DNA of 64,000 bases from Limnochorda sp. L945t (GTDB lineage Bacteria; Bacillota; Limnochordia; Limnochordales; Geochordaceae), in the NCBI RefSeq assembly GCF_035593305.1, contig NZ_CP141615.1, positions 496,001-560,000 on the forward strand, given 5' to 3'. The position numbers and the translations under genes were made by a program. Position 1 is the first letter of the stretch, and the number at the start of each line of letters is the position of its first letter. The notes beneath the pieces were generated by a model. It saw only the letters and a list, made by a program, of their open reading frames with translations, made no database searches and had not been told where the DNA came from. Below are positions 1 to 8,362 of this stretch, in pieces.

Positions 1-2
1 TG

Positions 3-563
3 TTCCTGGCCGACCTGTTCGTGCACGGGGTGGGGGGAGCCCGCTACGACCGGGTGACGGACGCCGTGGCCCGGCGGTTCTACGGCATCGAGCCGCCCCC
101 TTACGCCGTGGCTTCCATGAGCCTGGCGCTGGCCGACCTGCCGCGGCCCGAAATCGCGGAGCCGCCGGATCAGCTGCGCCGGCAGCTGCGCGACCTGCGC
201 TTCAATCCGCAACGGTGGGTGGCTCCCGGCGAAGCCGACGACACGCTGGCGCGGCTTGCCGAAGAGAAGAGGCGGCTCGTCCGGGCCATCCAGCAGCCGG
301 GAGCTCCCCGGCGCGCGCTGACGCGGCAGATCGAGCAGGTCAATGCCGCGCTGTCCGAACGGCTGGAAGGGGTCCGCGTAAACATCGAGGCCCGCCTCCG
401 GCAGGCGACGCTCGCCGTGCTCGAGAGGCAGGCCTCGGACTTTCGGGGATACCCGGTCTTTTTCTACGACCCGCTCCTGTTGCGGCGGGCCATCGAAGAG
501 GCGATCAGCGGGCGCCGCCTCGCCCCGTGCGCCGGCGACGCGCCGCTGCGCGGCCACCCGTGA
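3..563 (+). CDS. C-terminal part of an unrecognised protein
   Basis: The reading frame is already open at the left edge, so only the C-terminal 186 codons are present. It begins FLADLFVHGVGGARYDRVTD, a sequence with the look of a conserved enzyme core, then a proline-rich turn (IEPPPYAVAS) and a charged helical region rich in Arg, Leu and Glu (roughly residues 50-150 of the fragment) that may form a coiled coil. It ends with an Ala/Arg-rich tail. I do not recognise the family with confidence and give no function. The stop lies 337 bases before mtnP, with a possible opposite-strand gene overlapping its last 100 bases. High G+C at third codon positions supports real coding. Confidence 0.7.
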   Translation, partial: FLADLFVHGVGGARYDRVTDAVARRFYGIEPPPYAVASMSLALADLPRPEIAEPPDQLRRQLRDLRFNPQRWVAPGEADDTLARLAEEKRRLVRAIQQPGAPRRALTRQIEQVNAALSERLEGVRVNIEARLRQATLAVLERQASDFRGYPVFFYDPLLLRRAIEEAISGRRLAPCAGDAPLRGHP

Positions 564-757
564 CGCCACAGCCTCGGTGGCTCACCCATCTCCTCCTGCT
601 GCACCTCGACCAGCCGATCCGTGGTCAACCGGTCCCGGGGCTCCAGAGCTTGGTCGGCGGGGTCTTCCTCCCAACCGACCTCGAGTTGCCGGTCCAGGAA
701 CTCTTCCCGGCGGTGCTCCTCATCCTGGATCACCCTCCGGAAGGAGCCGTCCGCCAT
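464..757 (-). CDS. possible small acidic protein, convergent with the preceding gene
   Basis: A 97-codon minus-strand frame starts at an ATG preceded by AAAGGGGG with an 8-base spacer, a good ribosome binding site. The first 65 residues are strongly charged, with many Glu, Asp and Arg (for example DEEHRREEFLDRQLEVGWEE), and third codon positions are G or C almost throughout. The last third overlaps the end of the plus-strand gene by 100 bases and reads as Arg/Ser-rich, more like antisense shadow than selected protein. It fills a gap otherwise empty of genes. It may be a genuine small cytoplasmic protein or a chance frame; no family is recognised. Confidence 0.4.
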   Translation of the reverse strand: MADGSFRRVIQDEEHRREEFLDRQLEVGWEEDPADQALEPRDRLTTDRLVEVQQEEMGEPPRLWRHGWPRSGASPAHGARRRPLIASSMARRNRSGS

Positions 758-900
758 GGCTCGCGCCCCCTTTCCAAGGCAACAGGCGCCCGCCCAAACG
801 CCATCCTACTTGCAGAGAAGGTGGCGCCCGGCAGGCGCAAAACCATTCTAACCGGCCCGCCCTGGCGGGGCAAGTTGAGGGAGAGGAAGGACATTCGCCC

Positions 901-1737
901 ATGACGGATCCCGGGCCGCGAGCCGAAATCGGAGTCTTCGGGGGCTCCGGATTCTACCAGATTGCGGACGACGTGCAAGAGCTGTGGGTCGAGACGCCCT
1001 ACGGGCCTCCCAGCGACAAGATCTCGATTCTGACCATCGGCGGGCGGAAAGTGGCCTTCCTGCCGCGCCACGGCAGGGATCACCGCTACCCGCCCCACCG
1101 GGTGCCGTACCGGGCCAACCTCTGGGCCATGAAGAGCCTGGGGGTGAGCCGTATCGTCGGGCCCTGCGCCGCCGGCAGTCTGCAGCCCGACATCCCGCCC
1201 GGCACGTTCGTGCTGTGCGATCAGTTCGTCAACCGGACGTGGGGGCGGCAGGATACCTACTTCGAGGGGCCGGTCGTGACGCACATCGGCGCCGCCGACC
1301 CCTACTGCCCCGAGATGCGCCAGGTCGCTGCCGGGGTGCTGGCGCGCCTCGGCATCCCCCACCGCACCGGTGGGACCGTGGTGGTCGTCCAGGGCCCTCG
1401 CTTCTCCACCCGGGCCGAGAGCCGGGAGTTCAGGGAGCATGGCTGGCACGTCATCAATATGACCCAGTACCCCGAGGTGATCCTGGCGCGGGAGCTCGGG
1501 ATGTGCTACCTCAACGTCTCGTTGGTGACGGACTACGACGTGGGCCTCGAAGGGCATCCGGAGGTGCATCCGGTGAGCCACCAGGAGGTGCTGCGGGTGT
1601 TCAACGCCAACCTGGAGCACCTGCGCACGTTCTTGTGGGAGCTCGTTCCGGCGATACCCCAGGAGCGGCGCTGCAGCTGCCGGCGCGCCGTCCAGGAGGC
1701 GCGCGGCGAGCCCGAGCTCCCCGGAGGCCGGCAGTAA
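901..1737 (+). CDS. mtnP: S-methyl-5'-thioadenosine phosphorylase (MTAP/PNP family)
   Basis: Cleaves 5'-methylthioadenosine with phosphate to adenine and 5-methylthioribose-1-phosphate, the salvage step after polyamine synthesis. The 278-residue product has the family hallmarks: phosphate-binding GGSGFYQ at about residue 12, HGRDHRYPPHRVPYRANLWA near 58-77, GPCAAGSL, QGPRFSTRAES, and NMTQYPE followed by TDYD, the pair that places 6-aminopurine substrates in the active site. The ATG at 901 was chosen because GAGAGGAAGG lies just upstream and the protein begins at the conserved core; an in-frame extension back to 577 has no family match. The Cys/Arg-rich tail (RRCSCRRA) is unusual. No other methionine-salvage gene is adjacent. 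The related 6-oxopurine phosphorylases are the main alternative, but TDYD argues for MTA. Confidence 0.9.
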   Translation: MTDPGPRAEIGVFGGSGFYQIADDVQELWVETPYGPPSDKISILTIGGRKVAFLPRHGRDHRYPPHRVPYRANLWAMKSLGVSRIVGPCAAGSLQPDIPPGTFVLCDQFVNRTWGRQDTYFEGPVVTHIGAADPYCPEMRQVAAGVLARLGIPHRTGGTVVVVQGPRFSTRAESREFREHGWHVINMTQYPEVILARELGMCYLNVSLVTDYDVGLEGHPEVHPVSHQEVLRVFNANLEHLRTFLWELVPAIPQERRCSCRRAVQEARGEPELPGGRQ

Positions 1738-1840
1738 TCCAGAAACTGGTAATTCTGCCGGCCCCACCGCACGCATAAACGGGCGGGTTGCGGCCCATGT
1801 TAAGGCCACAACCCCCCAAACCCCACCGGAAAGGCGCCGG

Positions 1841-3118
1841 GTGCCCGAAAAGGCCCCGGCGTCTTTCCTTTCGGGGGCGGCAGGGAGCCGCCCCCTGCCC
1901 ACGAATAGCGGCCAGCGGGGGTGGACGGCAACGTCGCAGGACGCGGCCTTACCCGGCGCGGCCGAAATCGCCCGCATTTTTGACGCCACCCTTCGAGCCG
2001 TCGAGGATGGTCACCGGCGGCTGTCCGAACTGGTGCAGGTCGTACGCTCGGAGTACGAGCGCGCCTGCTCCGCCCTCGAGCAGGTCAAGCAAGAGGTCCT
2101 CCGGCAGGTCGAGCAGGTCGACGACCTGGAGGCGAAGAGCCGGGTCGCCCGCTTCGACCTCTTCCGGGTCAGCCGCGACTTCCAAAACCACACCGAGCAA
2201 GACGTGCGCCAGGCTTACGAGGCCGCGGAGCGTATCCAGATCCTCCTGGGGGAGGCCCGAGAACGCGAGCGGTTCTTGAAGGAACGGCGGGCCGAGCTGG
2301 AGCGTACCGTGGCCCGCCTGGGCGATCTGGTGCGCCAGGCCGAGACGACGGAGACCAACATGCGGGCGGCGCTTCAGGCGCTGCACGGCCACTACTCGGG
2401 CGTCTCGGAGTCGCTGGGCTCCTGGCAAGCCCGCCAGGAGCTGAGCCGGCGCATCATCACGGCGCAGGAGGAGGAGCGCCGGCGCCTCGCCCGAGAACTC
2501 CACGACGGCACCGCGCAGAGCCTGGCCGGCATCGCCGTGGAGCTCGAGCTCGCCGAACGCATGGTCGACGGAGGCCCCGAGGGGGTCCGGCGGCAGCTCG
2601 ATAGGTTGCGAACGCTGGTCAAGGAGAGCCTCACCGAGGTCCGGCGGGTCATTTCGGACCTGCGCCCGATGGCCCTCGACGAGCTGGGGGTCATCTCGGC
2701 CGTCCGTCGCCACGCCGACCGGCTCTCTGCCCTCGGAGGACCCCCCATCGAGGTCGTCGTACATGGACCGGAAAGGCGCTTCGACCCGGCCATGGAGGTG
2801 GCCGCATTCCGGGTGATCCAGGAGGCGATTCACAACGCCCGCCGTCATGCCGGGGCCTCCCACATCTGGGTGTACATGGAGGTCGGGGGAACCTACCTCA
2901 ACGTTACCGTTCGCGACGACGGGCGAGGCTTCGACGTGGAACGGGTACGCGAGGAGGCCAGGCAACGCGGTTCCATCGGGCTCATCAGCATGGAGGAGCG
3001 GGTCAAGTTGTTCGGCGGGCGCTTTTCCATCCATTCCACACCCGGCCACGGCAGCAGGGTGGTGGCGCGGTTCCCCGTCGAGGCGACCCCGCCTGCCGAT
3101 CCGTCCAAGGTCGGGTGA
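1841..3118 (+). CDS. DegS-like sensor histidine kinase
   Basis: A soluble two-component kinase of the HPK7 type, 425 residues. After a variable N-terminus (1-40) comes a long alpha-helical, Glu/Gln/Arg-rich coiled coil (about 45-190), as in DegS, then a HisKA_3 dimerisation domain with the phosphoacceptor in ARELHDGTAQSL (His221). The HATPase domain has the N-box RVIQEAIHNARRHA, the G1 box DDGRGF and a later GSIGL segment. No transmembrane segment is visible, so it should sense a cytoplasmic or protein-borne signal. The GTG at 1841 follows AAAGG with a 6-base spacer; later in-frame starts would shorten only the unconserved end. The response regulator begins 33 bases downstream, so the two are almost certainly co-transcribed partners. 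Confidence 0.88.
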   Translation: MPEKAPASFLSGAAGSRPLPTNSGQRGWTATSQDAALPGAAEIARIFDATLRAVEDGHRRLSELVQVVRSEYERACSALEQVKQEVLRQVEQVDDLEAKSRVARFDLFRVSRDFQNHTEQDVRQAYEAAERIQILLGEARERERFLKERRAELERTVARLGDLVRQAETTETNMRAALQALHGHYSGVSESLGSWQARQELSRRIITAQEEERRRLARELHDGTAQSLAGIAVELELAERMVDGGPEGVRRQLDRLRTLVKESLTEVRRVISDLRPMALDELGVISAVRRHADRLSALGGPPIEVVVHGPERRFDPAMEVAAFRVIQEAIHNARRHAGASHIWVYMEVGGTYLNVTVRDDGRGFDVERVREEARQRGSIGLISMEERVKLFGGRFSIHSTPGHGSRVVARFPVEATPPADPSKVG

Positions 3119-3151
3119 GCCGGTCAGGACCGTGAGGAAAGGAGCCGTGCC

Positions 3152-3958
3152 GTGATAGACGCAGGGTCGCTGTCCCGCCCCATCCGGGTCCTGATCGCCG
3201 ACGACCACGCAGTGGTGCGGGCGGGATTGCGTCGCATCCTCGAGCTCGAACCGGACCTCCAGGTGGTCGGAGAGGCCATCGACGGTGCCGAGGCGGTGGA
3301 AAAGGCGTGCGAGACCCAGGCCGACGTCGTGTTGATGGACGTCAGCATGCCGCGCGTCAACGGGCTCGAAGCCACCCGGCTGCTGCGGGTGCGGGCGCCG
3401 GCGTCCCGGGTCGTGGCGCTCACCATCCACACCGATGACCAGTACGTGGTGGAGATGGCCCGGGCGGGGGCCTGGGGCTATCTCATCAAGGACGAGGATC
3501 CGGGCGCGGTGGTGACCGCCATCCGGCGGGTGGCGCAGGGGGAGGTCTACATCTCGGCGAAACTGGTAGGCAGCCTGGTGAGGGCGCTGCGCGAGCGCCC
3601 TCCCGAGACGCCGTGGACGCCGGCGGCTGAGGAGACGGCGGCCGTCTATGGCCCGGTGACGGGCGCTTCGGCCCCGCCGGACCAGGAGCAGCATCGCATC
3701 GAGGTGGGCACGGCCGCCGGTGGTGACGCGGCGTCGGTGCCGGCTCCCGAGCAGCCGTCGTGGCCGCAGCTCACCGGACGCGAAGTGGAGGTGCTGTCGC
3801 TCATCGCCCATGGCCGCACCAATCGGCAGATCGCCGAGGCGCTGGTGGTCAGCGAGAAGACCGTCAAAAACCACGTGACGAGCATCCTGCGCAAGCTCCG
3901 CCTGAAGGATCGGACCCAGGCGGCCATCTGGGCCATCCGTTCCGGCTGGATCCCGTGA
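3152..3958 (+). CDS. DegU/NarL-family response regulator
   Basis: Partner of the kinase just upstream. The receiver domain (about 10-130) has the acidic pair DDH at 17-19, the phosphoacceptor in VLMDVSMP (Asp63), the switch Thr in ALTIHTDD and the Lys in YLIKDEDPG. A 60-residue Pro/Ala/Glu-rich linker (about 150-205) is longer than usual for DegU and separates it from a LuxR-type HTH (LTGREVEVLSLIAHGRTN, then VSEKTVKNHVTSILRKL). Start GTG at 3152 has AGGAAAGGAG seven bases upstream. The HTH resembles the broken stand-alone HTH at 4333-4597, so one may derive from the other. Targets cannot be told from sequence. Confidence 0.9.
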   Translation: MIDAGSLSRPIRVLIADDHAVVRAGLRRILELEPDLQVVGEAIDGAEAVEKACETQADVVLMDVSMPRVNGLEATRLLRVRAPASRVVALTIHTDDQYVVEMARAGAWGYLIKDEDPGAVVTAIRRVAQGEVYISAKLVGSLVRALRERPPETPWTPAAEETAAVYGPVTGASAPPDQEQHRIEVGTAAGGDAASVPAPEQPSWPQLTGREVEVLSLIAHGRTNRQIAEALVVSEKTVKNHVTSILRKLRLKDRTQAAIWAIRSGWIP

Positions 3959-4332
3959 GCCAGCTTAGGACTCAGGGCCCAAGGAAGGCCACGAAAGATG
4001 AGACTACGGGTGGATACACCGGTTCCAGCTCCCCTGGTACGATAAAGCCAGGCTGAGGCTACGAGGCCGATGCCGGGACCCAGGCGTGGAGCGGCAGGCT
4101 GGGGCGGCACGCAAAAAGGAAAACCCCCAACCCCCGGATGCCCGGCCCGCCGCCTCCATCGAAAGTGAACCCGCCGTTCGGAAAACCCGGACGGCGGGTT
4201 TTGCGTTGCCCTGCAGGGCCGGGCAGGCTGAATGGCTGGTCCTTCTCCTCACCCGTTGCATACCATGGCGCGACAGCACGCCCCCGTGCTGCCTCCGGAG
4301 GGTTGGGTGGTGATGGGCAACAGCGGGGAGGG
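3959..4332. other. 374-base gap between response regulator and HTH remnant
   Basis: No credible gene here. It contains a rho-independent terminator (4168-4202) and short frames with poor codon usage. I saw no RNA gene or riboswitch consensus. Confidence 0.5.
4168..4202 (+). terminator. rho-independent terminator after the two-component pair
   Basis: A 10-bp perfect stem, AACCCGCCGT pairing with ACGGCGGGTT, encloses a 13-base loop and runs into TTTT. It lies 210 bases after the response regulator stop and should isolate that operon from the genes downstream. The AA before the left arm also gives the opposite strand a short U-run, so it could act in both directions. Confidence 0.75.
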
Positions 4333-4597
4333 ATGAGCCATCCCGCAGCCGCACGTCGACGCTCCGGACCAACGACGAAGGCAAACGGATGCCATCGCTC
4401 AACTCACGCCGCGCGAGCGGGAAGTGCTCGCGCTCATCGGGCTCGGGTTGAGCAACCAGGAGATCGCCCGCCGGCTGGTCATCAGTGAGCACACCGTCAA
4501 GAACCACGTGAGCAGCATCTACCGCAAGCTCCAGACGGCCGACCGGACCCGGGCCGCTCTCACCGCCATCCGGGCGGGACTGGTGCGCATCGAATGA
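4333..4597 (+). pseudogene. stand-alone LuxR/GerE-type HTH gene with no normal start (frameshift or non-standard start)
   Basis: From about 4337 to the TGA at 4595 one frame encodes a complete LuxR-type DNA-binding domain: [37 protein letters not shown], then a [16 protein letters not shown] tail. It aligns closely with the HTH of the response regulator 1 kb upstream. The frame has no ATG, GTG or TTG before the HTH itself; it is closed by TGA at 4334. A well-placed ATG at 4333, behind GCGGGGAGGG, lies in the neighbouring frame and stops at 4488. Either a one-base indel near 4336-4345 has broken an 85-90-residue GerE-like gene, or an AUC codon (4340), six bases after GGGAGGGA, is the start, or there is a sequencing error. 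The domain itself is free of stops and well preserved, so the loss would be recent. Confidence 0.7.
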
Positions 4598-4610
4598 TAC
4601 AATGGTGCCA
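4595..4610 (+). promoter_or_regulatory. extended -10 promoter giving a leaderless recD2 transcript
   Basis: TGATACAAT (4595-4603) is an extended -10 element (TGn + TACAAT). Transcription should begin about seven bases later, at or next to the ATG at 4610. No Shine-Dalgarno sequence precedes that ATG, which fits a leaderless mRNA. The TG belongs to the stop codon of the HTH remnant. Confidence 0.5.
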
Positions 4611-6961
4611 TGGACGACCAGGCGAGGCCGTCGGACGTAGTTCAGGGCGTCGTGCGTCGCATCACGTTCCATGATCCGGGCACCCAGTACGCGGTCATCC
4701 GCCTCGAACAGCGTCCGAACCGGCCACCTCTGACCGTCGTGGGGCATTGGACTCCCTTGCCGGCGCCCGGAGAGGAGATCCGCGTCGTCGGCCGCTGGGC
4801 CCTCCATCCGACCTACGGGCGCCAGTTCGAGGCGGAGGCCTACCAGCCGGTGACGCCGGCTACCCGGGAGGGGGTCGAGCGCTTGCTCGCCTCCGGTATC
4901 ATCAAAGGGGTGGGCCCGGCGACCGCCCGGCGGCTGGTGGCTGCGTTCGGGGAGCGCGCCCTCGACGTGATCGCCTCCGACCCCCAGCGTCTCGCCTCGG
5001 TACCGGGCATCGGGCCGCGCAAGGCCCGGTGGATCGCCGAGCGTTTGCACCTGCGCAAGGAAACCCAGGAAGCTCTCGTCTTCCTGCACGGCCTCGGCTT
5101 GGGCCCGGGCCTTTCCCGGCGCATCCTGCAGCGCTACGGCACCCAGGCGCCGGCCGCAGTCCGGGCCGACCCGTATGCGCTTGCTCTCGAGGTGGATGGG
5201 ATCGGCTTTCGAAGGGCGGACGACCTGGCCGAGCGTTTCCAGATCGCGCCCGACTCGCCGCGCCGGGTGGAAGCCGCGCTGTGGCACGTCATGCGCGAGG
5301 CCGGCGAGGAGGGGCACGTCTACCTGCCTCGCGAGGTCCTCTTCCAGAGGGTACGGGCGGTTCTCGGCGGGGGGCGTGGCGCCGGTCACGCCTATCCCGA
5401 CGAGATGCTGGGGGCGGCGCTGGGAGCGCTCGTGGCGGGCGGCCAGCTGGTGGAAGAAGACGGCGCGGTGTATCCGGCCGCCTTCCATCGCTACGAGACG
5501 GAGCTGGCGGGCCGCCTCCTTGAACTGGCCCGGCAGGCGTATCAGCCGTGGCTGCCGGCCCGGCTCGAGCAAGAGCTGCAGGCTGCCCAGGCCCGGCTCG
5601 GCACCCGGCTCGCCCCCGAGCAGCTCCAGGCCGTGCGCCGTGCGATGGAGAGCGGGCTCCTGGTGGTGACGGGGGGACCGGGCACCGGCAAGACGACGCT
5701 GGTCCGCTTCATCGTGTACCTGGCGAGGCGAGCCGGCATTCGCGTCGCCCTGGCGGCCCCGACCGGCCGGGCGGCCCAGCGCCTGCAGGAGGCGGTGCGG
5801 TGCGGGGTGCCGGAAGAGGAGCCGAGCGTTCAAGCGTCCACCGTCCATCGCCTGCTGGAAGTGCGGCCCGGATCGTCCAGTGCTTCCCGGTTCGCAAGGG
5901 GTCCGAAAAACCCGATCGATGCCGAACTGGTCATCGTAGACGAGGCTTCGATGCTTGACATCTCCCTTGCCTACCATTTGGTGGCGGCGCTGGGTCCGGA
6001 GAGCCGGCTGGTGCTGGTGGGCGACGTCGACCAGCTCCCGTCGGTGGGACCCGGGCAGGTGCTGAGGGACCTCATTCAATCGGGCGTCGTGCCGCTGGTA
6101 CGGCTGGTTCACCTGTTCCGGCAGGCGGCCCGCAGCCGCATCGTGGTCGGCGCCCACCAGATCCTGGCCGGGCGCAGCGTGGTCCATGCGGGCCCTTCGA
6201 GAGCGCAGACGGCGGTCCGGCCGGCCTCCCAGGAGAGGCGCACCGCGGCCCGAGAAGAGGGGAGTTTGCGCTTCTTCGAGGAGCCGGACCCGCAGAGGGT
6301 CGCCTGGAAAGTGCGGGAGCTGGTCACCACCAGCATTCCACAGCAGTTCGGCTTGCGCCCCGTCGAGGAGATCCAGGTGCTGACTGCCTCACACCGGGGC
6401 CCGGCCGGCTCGGACGCGCTCAACCGGCTGCTCCAGGAGGCGCTCAACCCGGCGGGACGAGGGAAGGCGGAGCTGCAGCTGGGCCAGCGGGTGGTGCGCC
6501 AGGGGGACCGGGTCATGCAGGTCCGCAACGACTACCAGGCGCGCCTGGTGCCGGAGGACGGCTCCGGCCCGTCACGAGACGGCGAGGGTGGAGAGGTGGG
6601 GGTGTTCAACGGAGAGATCGGCACCGTCTGGCGGGTCGACCCCGACGAACGGGTGGTGCACGTGCGTTTCGACGACGGGCGGCTCATTGAATACGACGAG
6701 GAGAAATGGCACCAGCTCCAGCTGGCTTACGCGATCACGGTGCACAAGAGCCAGGGCAACGAGTTTCCGTGCGTGGTCATGCCCGTGGTCTGGACGATGC
6801 CTGCGCTCATGACCCGTCACCTCCTGTACACCGCGGTCACCCGAGGACGACGGCTGGTGGTCCTGGTGGGGGACAGGAAGGCCGTCCATGCGTATGTTCG
6901 CAACGCCTCGGTGGCCCAGCGGTACTCGATGCTCGCCCGGCGCTTGCAGCGCATTGCATGA
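4610..6961 (+). CDS. recD2: RecD2-type ATP-dependent 5'-3' DNA helicase
   Basis: A 783-residue SF1B helicase of the RecBC-independent RecD2 family, thought to act in DNA repair and replication-fork upkeep. It has the N-terminal OB-like region (about 10-85), helix-hairpin-helix repeats (LLASGIIKGVGPATARRLV and SVPGIGPRKARWIAERL), and a helicase core with Walker A GGPGTGKTT near 355-362, VIVDEASMLD near 442-451, GDVDQLPSVGPG, and the C-terminal UvrD-like motif YAITVHKSQGNEF near 705. A segment at about 520-560 (SRAQTAVRPASQERRTA) is less conserved and Arg-rich, an insertion relative to what I know of the family. The ATG at 4610 is the first good start and agrees with the conserved N-terminus; it lacks a ribosome binding site (see the leaderless promoter). 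It stands alone, not in a recBC context. Confidence 0.9.
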   Translation: MDDQARPSDVVQGVVRRITFHDPGTQYAVIRLEQRPNRPPLTVVGHWTPLPAPGEEIRVVGRWALHPTYGRQFEAEAYQPVTPATREGVERLLASGIIKGVGPATARRLVAAFGERALDVIASDPQRLASVPGIGPRKARWIAERLHLRKETQEALVFLHGLGLGPGLSRRILQRYGTQAPAAVRADPYALALEVDGIGFRRADDLAERFQIAPDSPRRVEAALWHVMREAGEEGHVYLPREVLFQRVRAVLGGGRGAGHAYPDEMLGAALGALVAGGQLVEEDGAVYPAAFHRYETELAGRLLELARQAYQPWLPARLEQELQAAQARLGTRLAPEQLQAVRRAMESGLLVVTGGPGTGKTTLVRFIVYLARRAGIRVALAAPTGRAAQRLQEAVRCGVPEEEPSVQASTVHRLLEVRPGSSSASRFARGPKNPIDAELVIVDEASMLDISLAYHLVAALGPESRLVLVGDVDQLPSVGPGQVLRDLIQSGVVPLVRLVHLFRQAARSRIVVGAHQILAGRSVVHAGPSRAQTAVRPASQERRTAAREEGSLRFFEEPDPQRVAWKVRELVTTSIPQQFGLRPVEEIQVLTASHRGPAGSDALNRLLQEALNPAGRGKAELQLGQRVVRQGDRVMQVRNDYQARLVPEDGSGPSRDGEGGEVGVFNGEIGTVWRVDPDERVVHVRFDDGRLIEYDEEKWHQLQLAYAITVHKSQGNEFPCVVMPVVWTMPALMTRHLLYTAVTRGRRLVVLVGDRKAVHAYVRNASVAQRYSMLARRLQRIA

Positions 6962-7072
6962 GGGGGGCCGGGGCGGCCGACCTTAGCTCCTGGAGCCATC
7001 GTGCAGGATTGTCTCGTCTACCGGCGAACCGTCGTCACCGAGGCGAACGGGGCTGTTTCGTGCCGGTCGGCC

Positions 7073-7101
7073 TTCCGATGTATGAGCTGAGGGAGTATCC
7101 T
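7073..7101 (+). promoter_or_regulatory. candidate sigma-A promoter for the oxidoreductase gene
   Basis: TTCCGA and TATCCT are separated by 17 bases. The start would be near 7108, leaving a 70-base leader to the ATG at 7179. The match is moderate. Confidence 0.35.
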
Positions 7102-7178
7102 GACAACCAGTGCCGGGGCACCGTCGTGGGCCGCCGCCGGGTCGCGCCGCCGCCGGCCGCAAGAGGAGATACGAAGAG

Positions 7179-8294
7179 ATGCACGCTTCGAAAGAAGTAA
7201 CCGTGGCGCTTCTGGGTTGCGGACGCTTCGGGCAGCGCCACCTGGAAGTGCTCAACCGGCTCCCTGACGTACGGGTACTGGTGGTGGCCGACATCGACGA
7301 ACCCCGAGCCCAGCAAACCGCTTTCAGGTTCGGGGTTCCTTCTTTTACGGCCGACTTCCGGGAGGCCCTGGCGTGGCCGGGCGTCGACGTGGTGGACGTC
7401 TGCCTTCCGACCTTCCTCCACGCGCAGGCCGTGGAAGGGGCCGCCCGGCACGGGCGCCACGTCTTTTGCGAAAAGCCCCTGGCCTTGCGGGCAGAAGACG
7501 CGCAGCGGGCCGCGAGGGCTTGCGAGGATGCCGGCGTCAAGCTGCAGGTCGGCTTTTGCCGCCGGTTCGACAACGGGTGGCTGGCCGCCGCGGAGGTCAT
7601 CCGTTCGGGAGCACTCGGGCGGCCCGTCGTCTGGCGGCATGCCACGGGTACCTCGGGGGCTCCGCAGCCGTGGTTTTTCGACCGGGAGCTGGGTGGAGGC
7701 CCGTTCGTGGACGGGGCCATCCACTGGTACGACTTCGGCCGGTTCTTGTTCGGCGAGGTGGAGAGCGTCCAGGCTGCCACCCGTATCATGCGCCCGGGCC
7801 GCACGGCGCCGGACACCGGGATCGTGAGCGTGCGGTTCGTGAGCGGCGACGAGCTCCAGCTCATGTGGAGCTGGGGGCTTCCGCCCGGGGTCAAGGTGGA
7901 CGAGCTGCACGAGGTGTTGGGGCCGGAGGGCGCGCTGAGCATGCGACCTCGCCAGCAGGACAAGATCTCCGATGCCGCCGTCTTCGTCGACCACGACCAT
8001 CGCAAGGAAAACGGCGGGCATGCCAACGGTGCCGATCCCGGCAATCTCGGGTACCTGTGGCTCAGGCGGCCGGGGCAGACCGAGGCGCAGCCCGTGGTGT
8101 ACCAGCGTAACGATATGGTCGAGGAAGAGCTGATCGCCTTCGTCCAGGCGGTGCGGGAGGACCGGCCCACTGCCGTCGGGGGGCGTGAGGCCGTGGCCGC
8201 CCTGCAGGTGGCCATGGCGGTGCTGGAGTCAGGCCAGACCGGGCGCACCGTCATGTTCGACGAGATGACGCTGCCGGCCCGGAGCGCCAAGTGA
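7179..8294 (+). CDS. Gfo/Idh/MocA-family NAD(P)-dependent oxidoreductase
   Basis: A 371-residue sugar or cyclitol dehydrogenase-like enzyme. The N-terminal Rossmann fold shows VALLGCGRFGQRHLE (about 8-22), an acidic residue ending beta-2 (VVADIDEP) suggesting NAD preference, and the family signature HVFCEKPLAL with the conserved Lys (about residue 95). The C-terminal half has GGGPFVDGAIHWYDFGRFLFG, where the His and Asp belong to the catalytic site in inositol-type dehydrogenases. The ATG at 7179 follows AAGAGGAG at 8 bases; the longer in-frame extension from 7110 is Arg/Pro-rich junk. Substrate cannot be fixed; myo- or scyllo-inositol and related polyols are typical. It has no obvious catabolic partner next to it. 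Confidence 0.85.
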   Translation: MHASKEVTVALLGCGRFGQRHLEVLNRLPDVRVLVVADIDEPRAQQTAFRFGVPSFTADFREALAWPGVDVVDVCLPTFLHAQAVEGAARHGRHVFCEKPLALRAEDAQRAARACEDAGVKLQVGFCRRFDNGWLAAAEVIRSGALGRPVVWRHATGTSGAPQPWFFDRELGGGPFVDGAIHWYDFGRFLFGEVESVQAATRIMRPGRTAPDTGIVSVRFVSGDELQLMWSWGLPPGVKVDELHEVLGPEGALSMRPRQQDKISDAAVFVDHDHRKENGGHANGADPGNLGYLWLRRPGQTEAQPVVYQRNDMVEEELIAFVQAVREDRPTAVGGREAVAALQVAMAVLESGQTGRTVMFDEMTLPARSAK

Positions 8295-8362
8295 GCCCGC
8301 AGCGTCTCCTGGCCGGGGCGGGGATCCGGGGCGTGCGCCGGCGTCAGCGGTAGGGATGGCAC

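Noticed and set aside
730-1989. Long minus-strand open frame of 419 codons
   Set aside because: It is the antisense shadow of mtnP; no conserved domain and no ribosome site.
4265-4597. TGA readthrough as selenocysteine in the HTH remnant
   Set aside because: The frame before TGA 4334 has no conserved sequence and no SECIS-like hairpin follows; frameshift or alternative start is simpler.
4004-6187. Minus-strand open frame of 727 codons
   Set aside because: Shadow of recD2 with repeated His/Gln/Arg residues typical of reverse reading in high-GC DNA.
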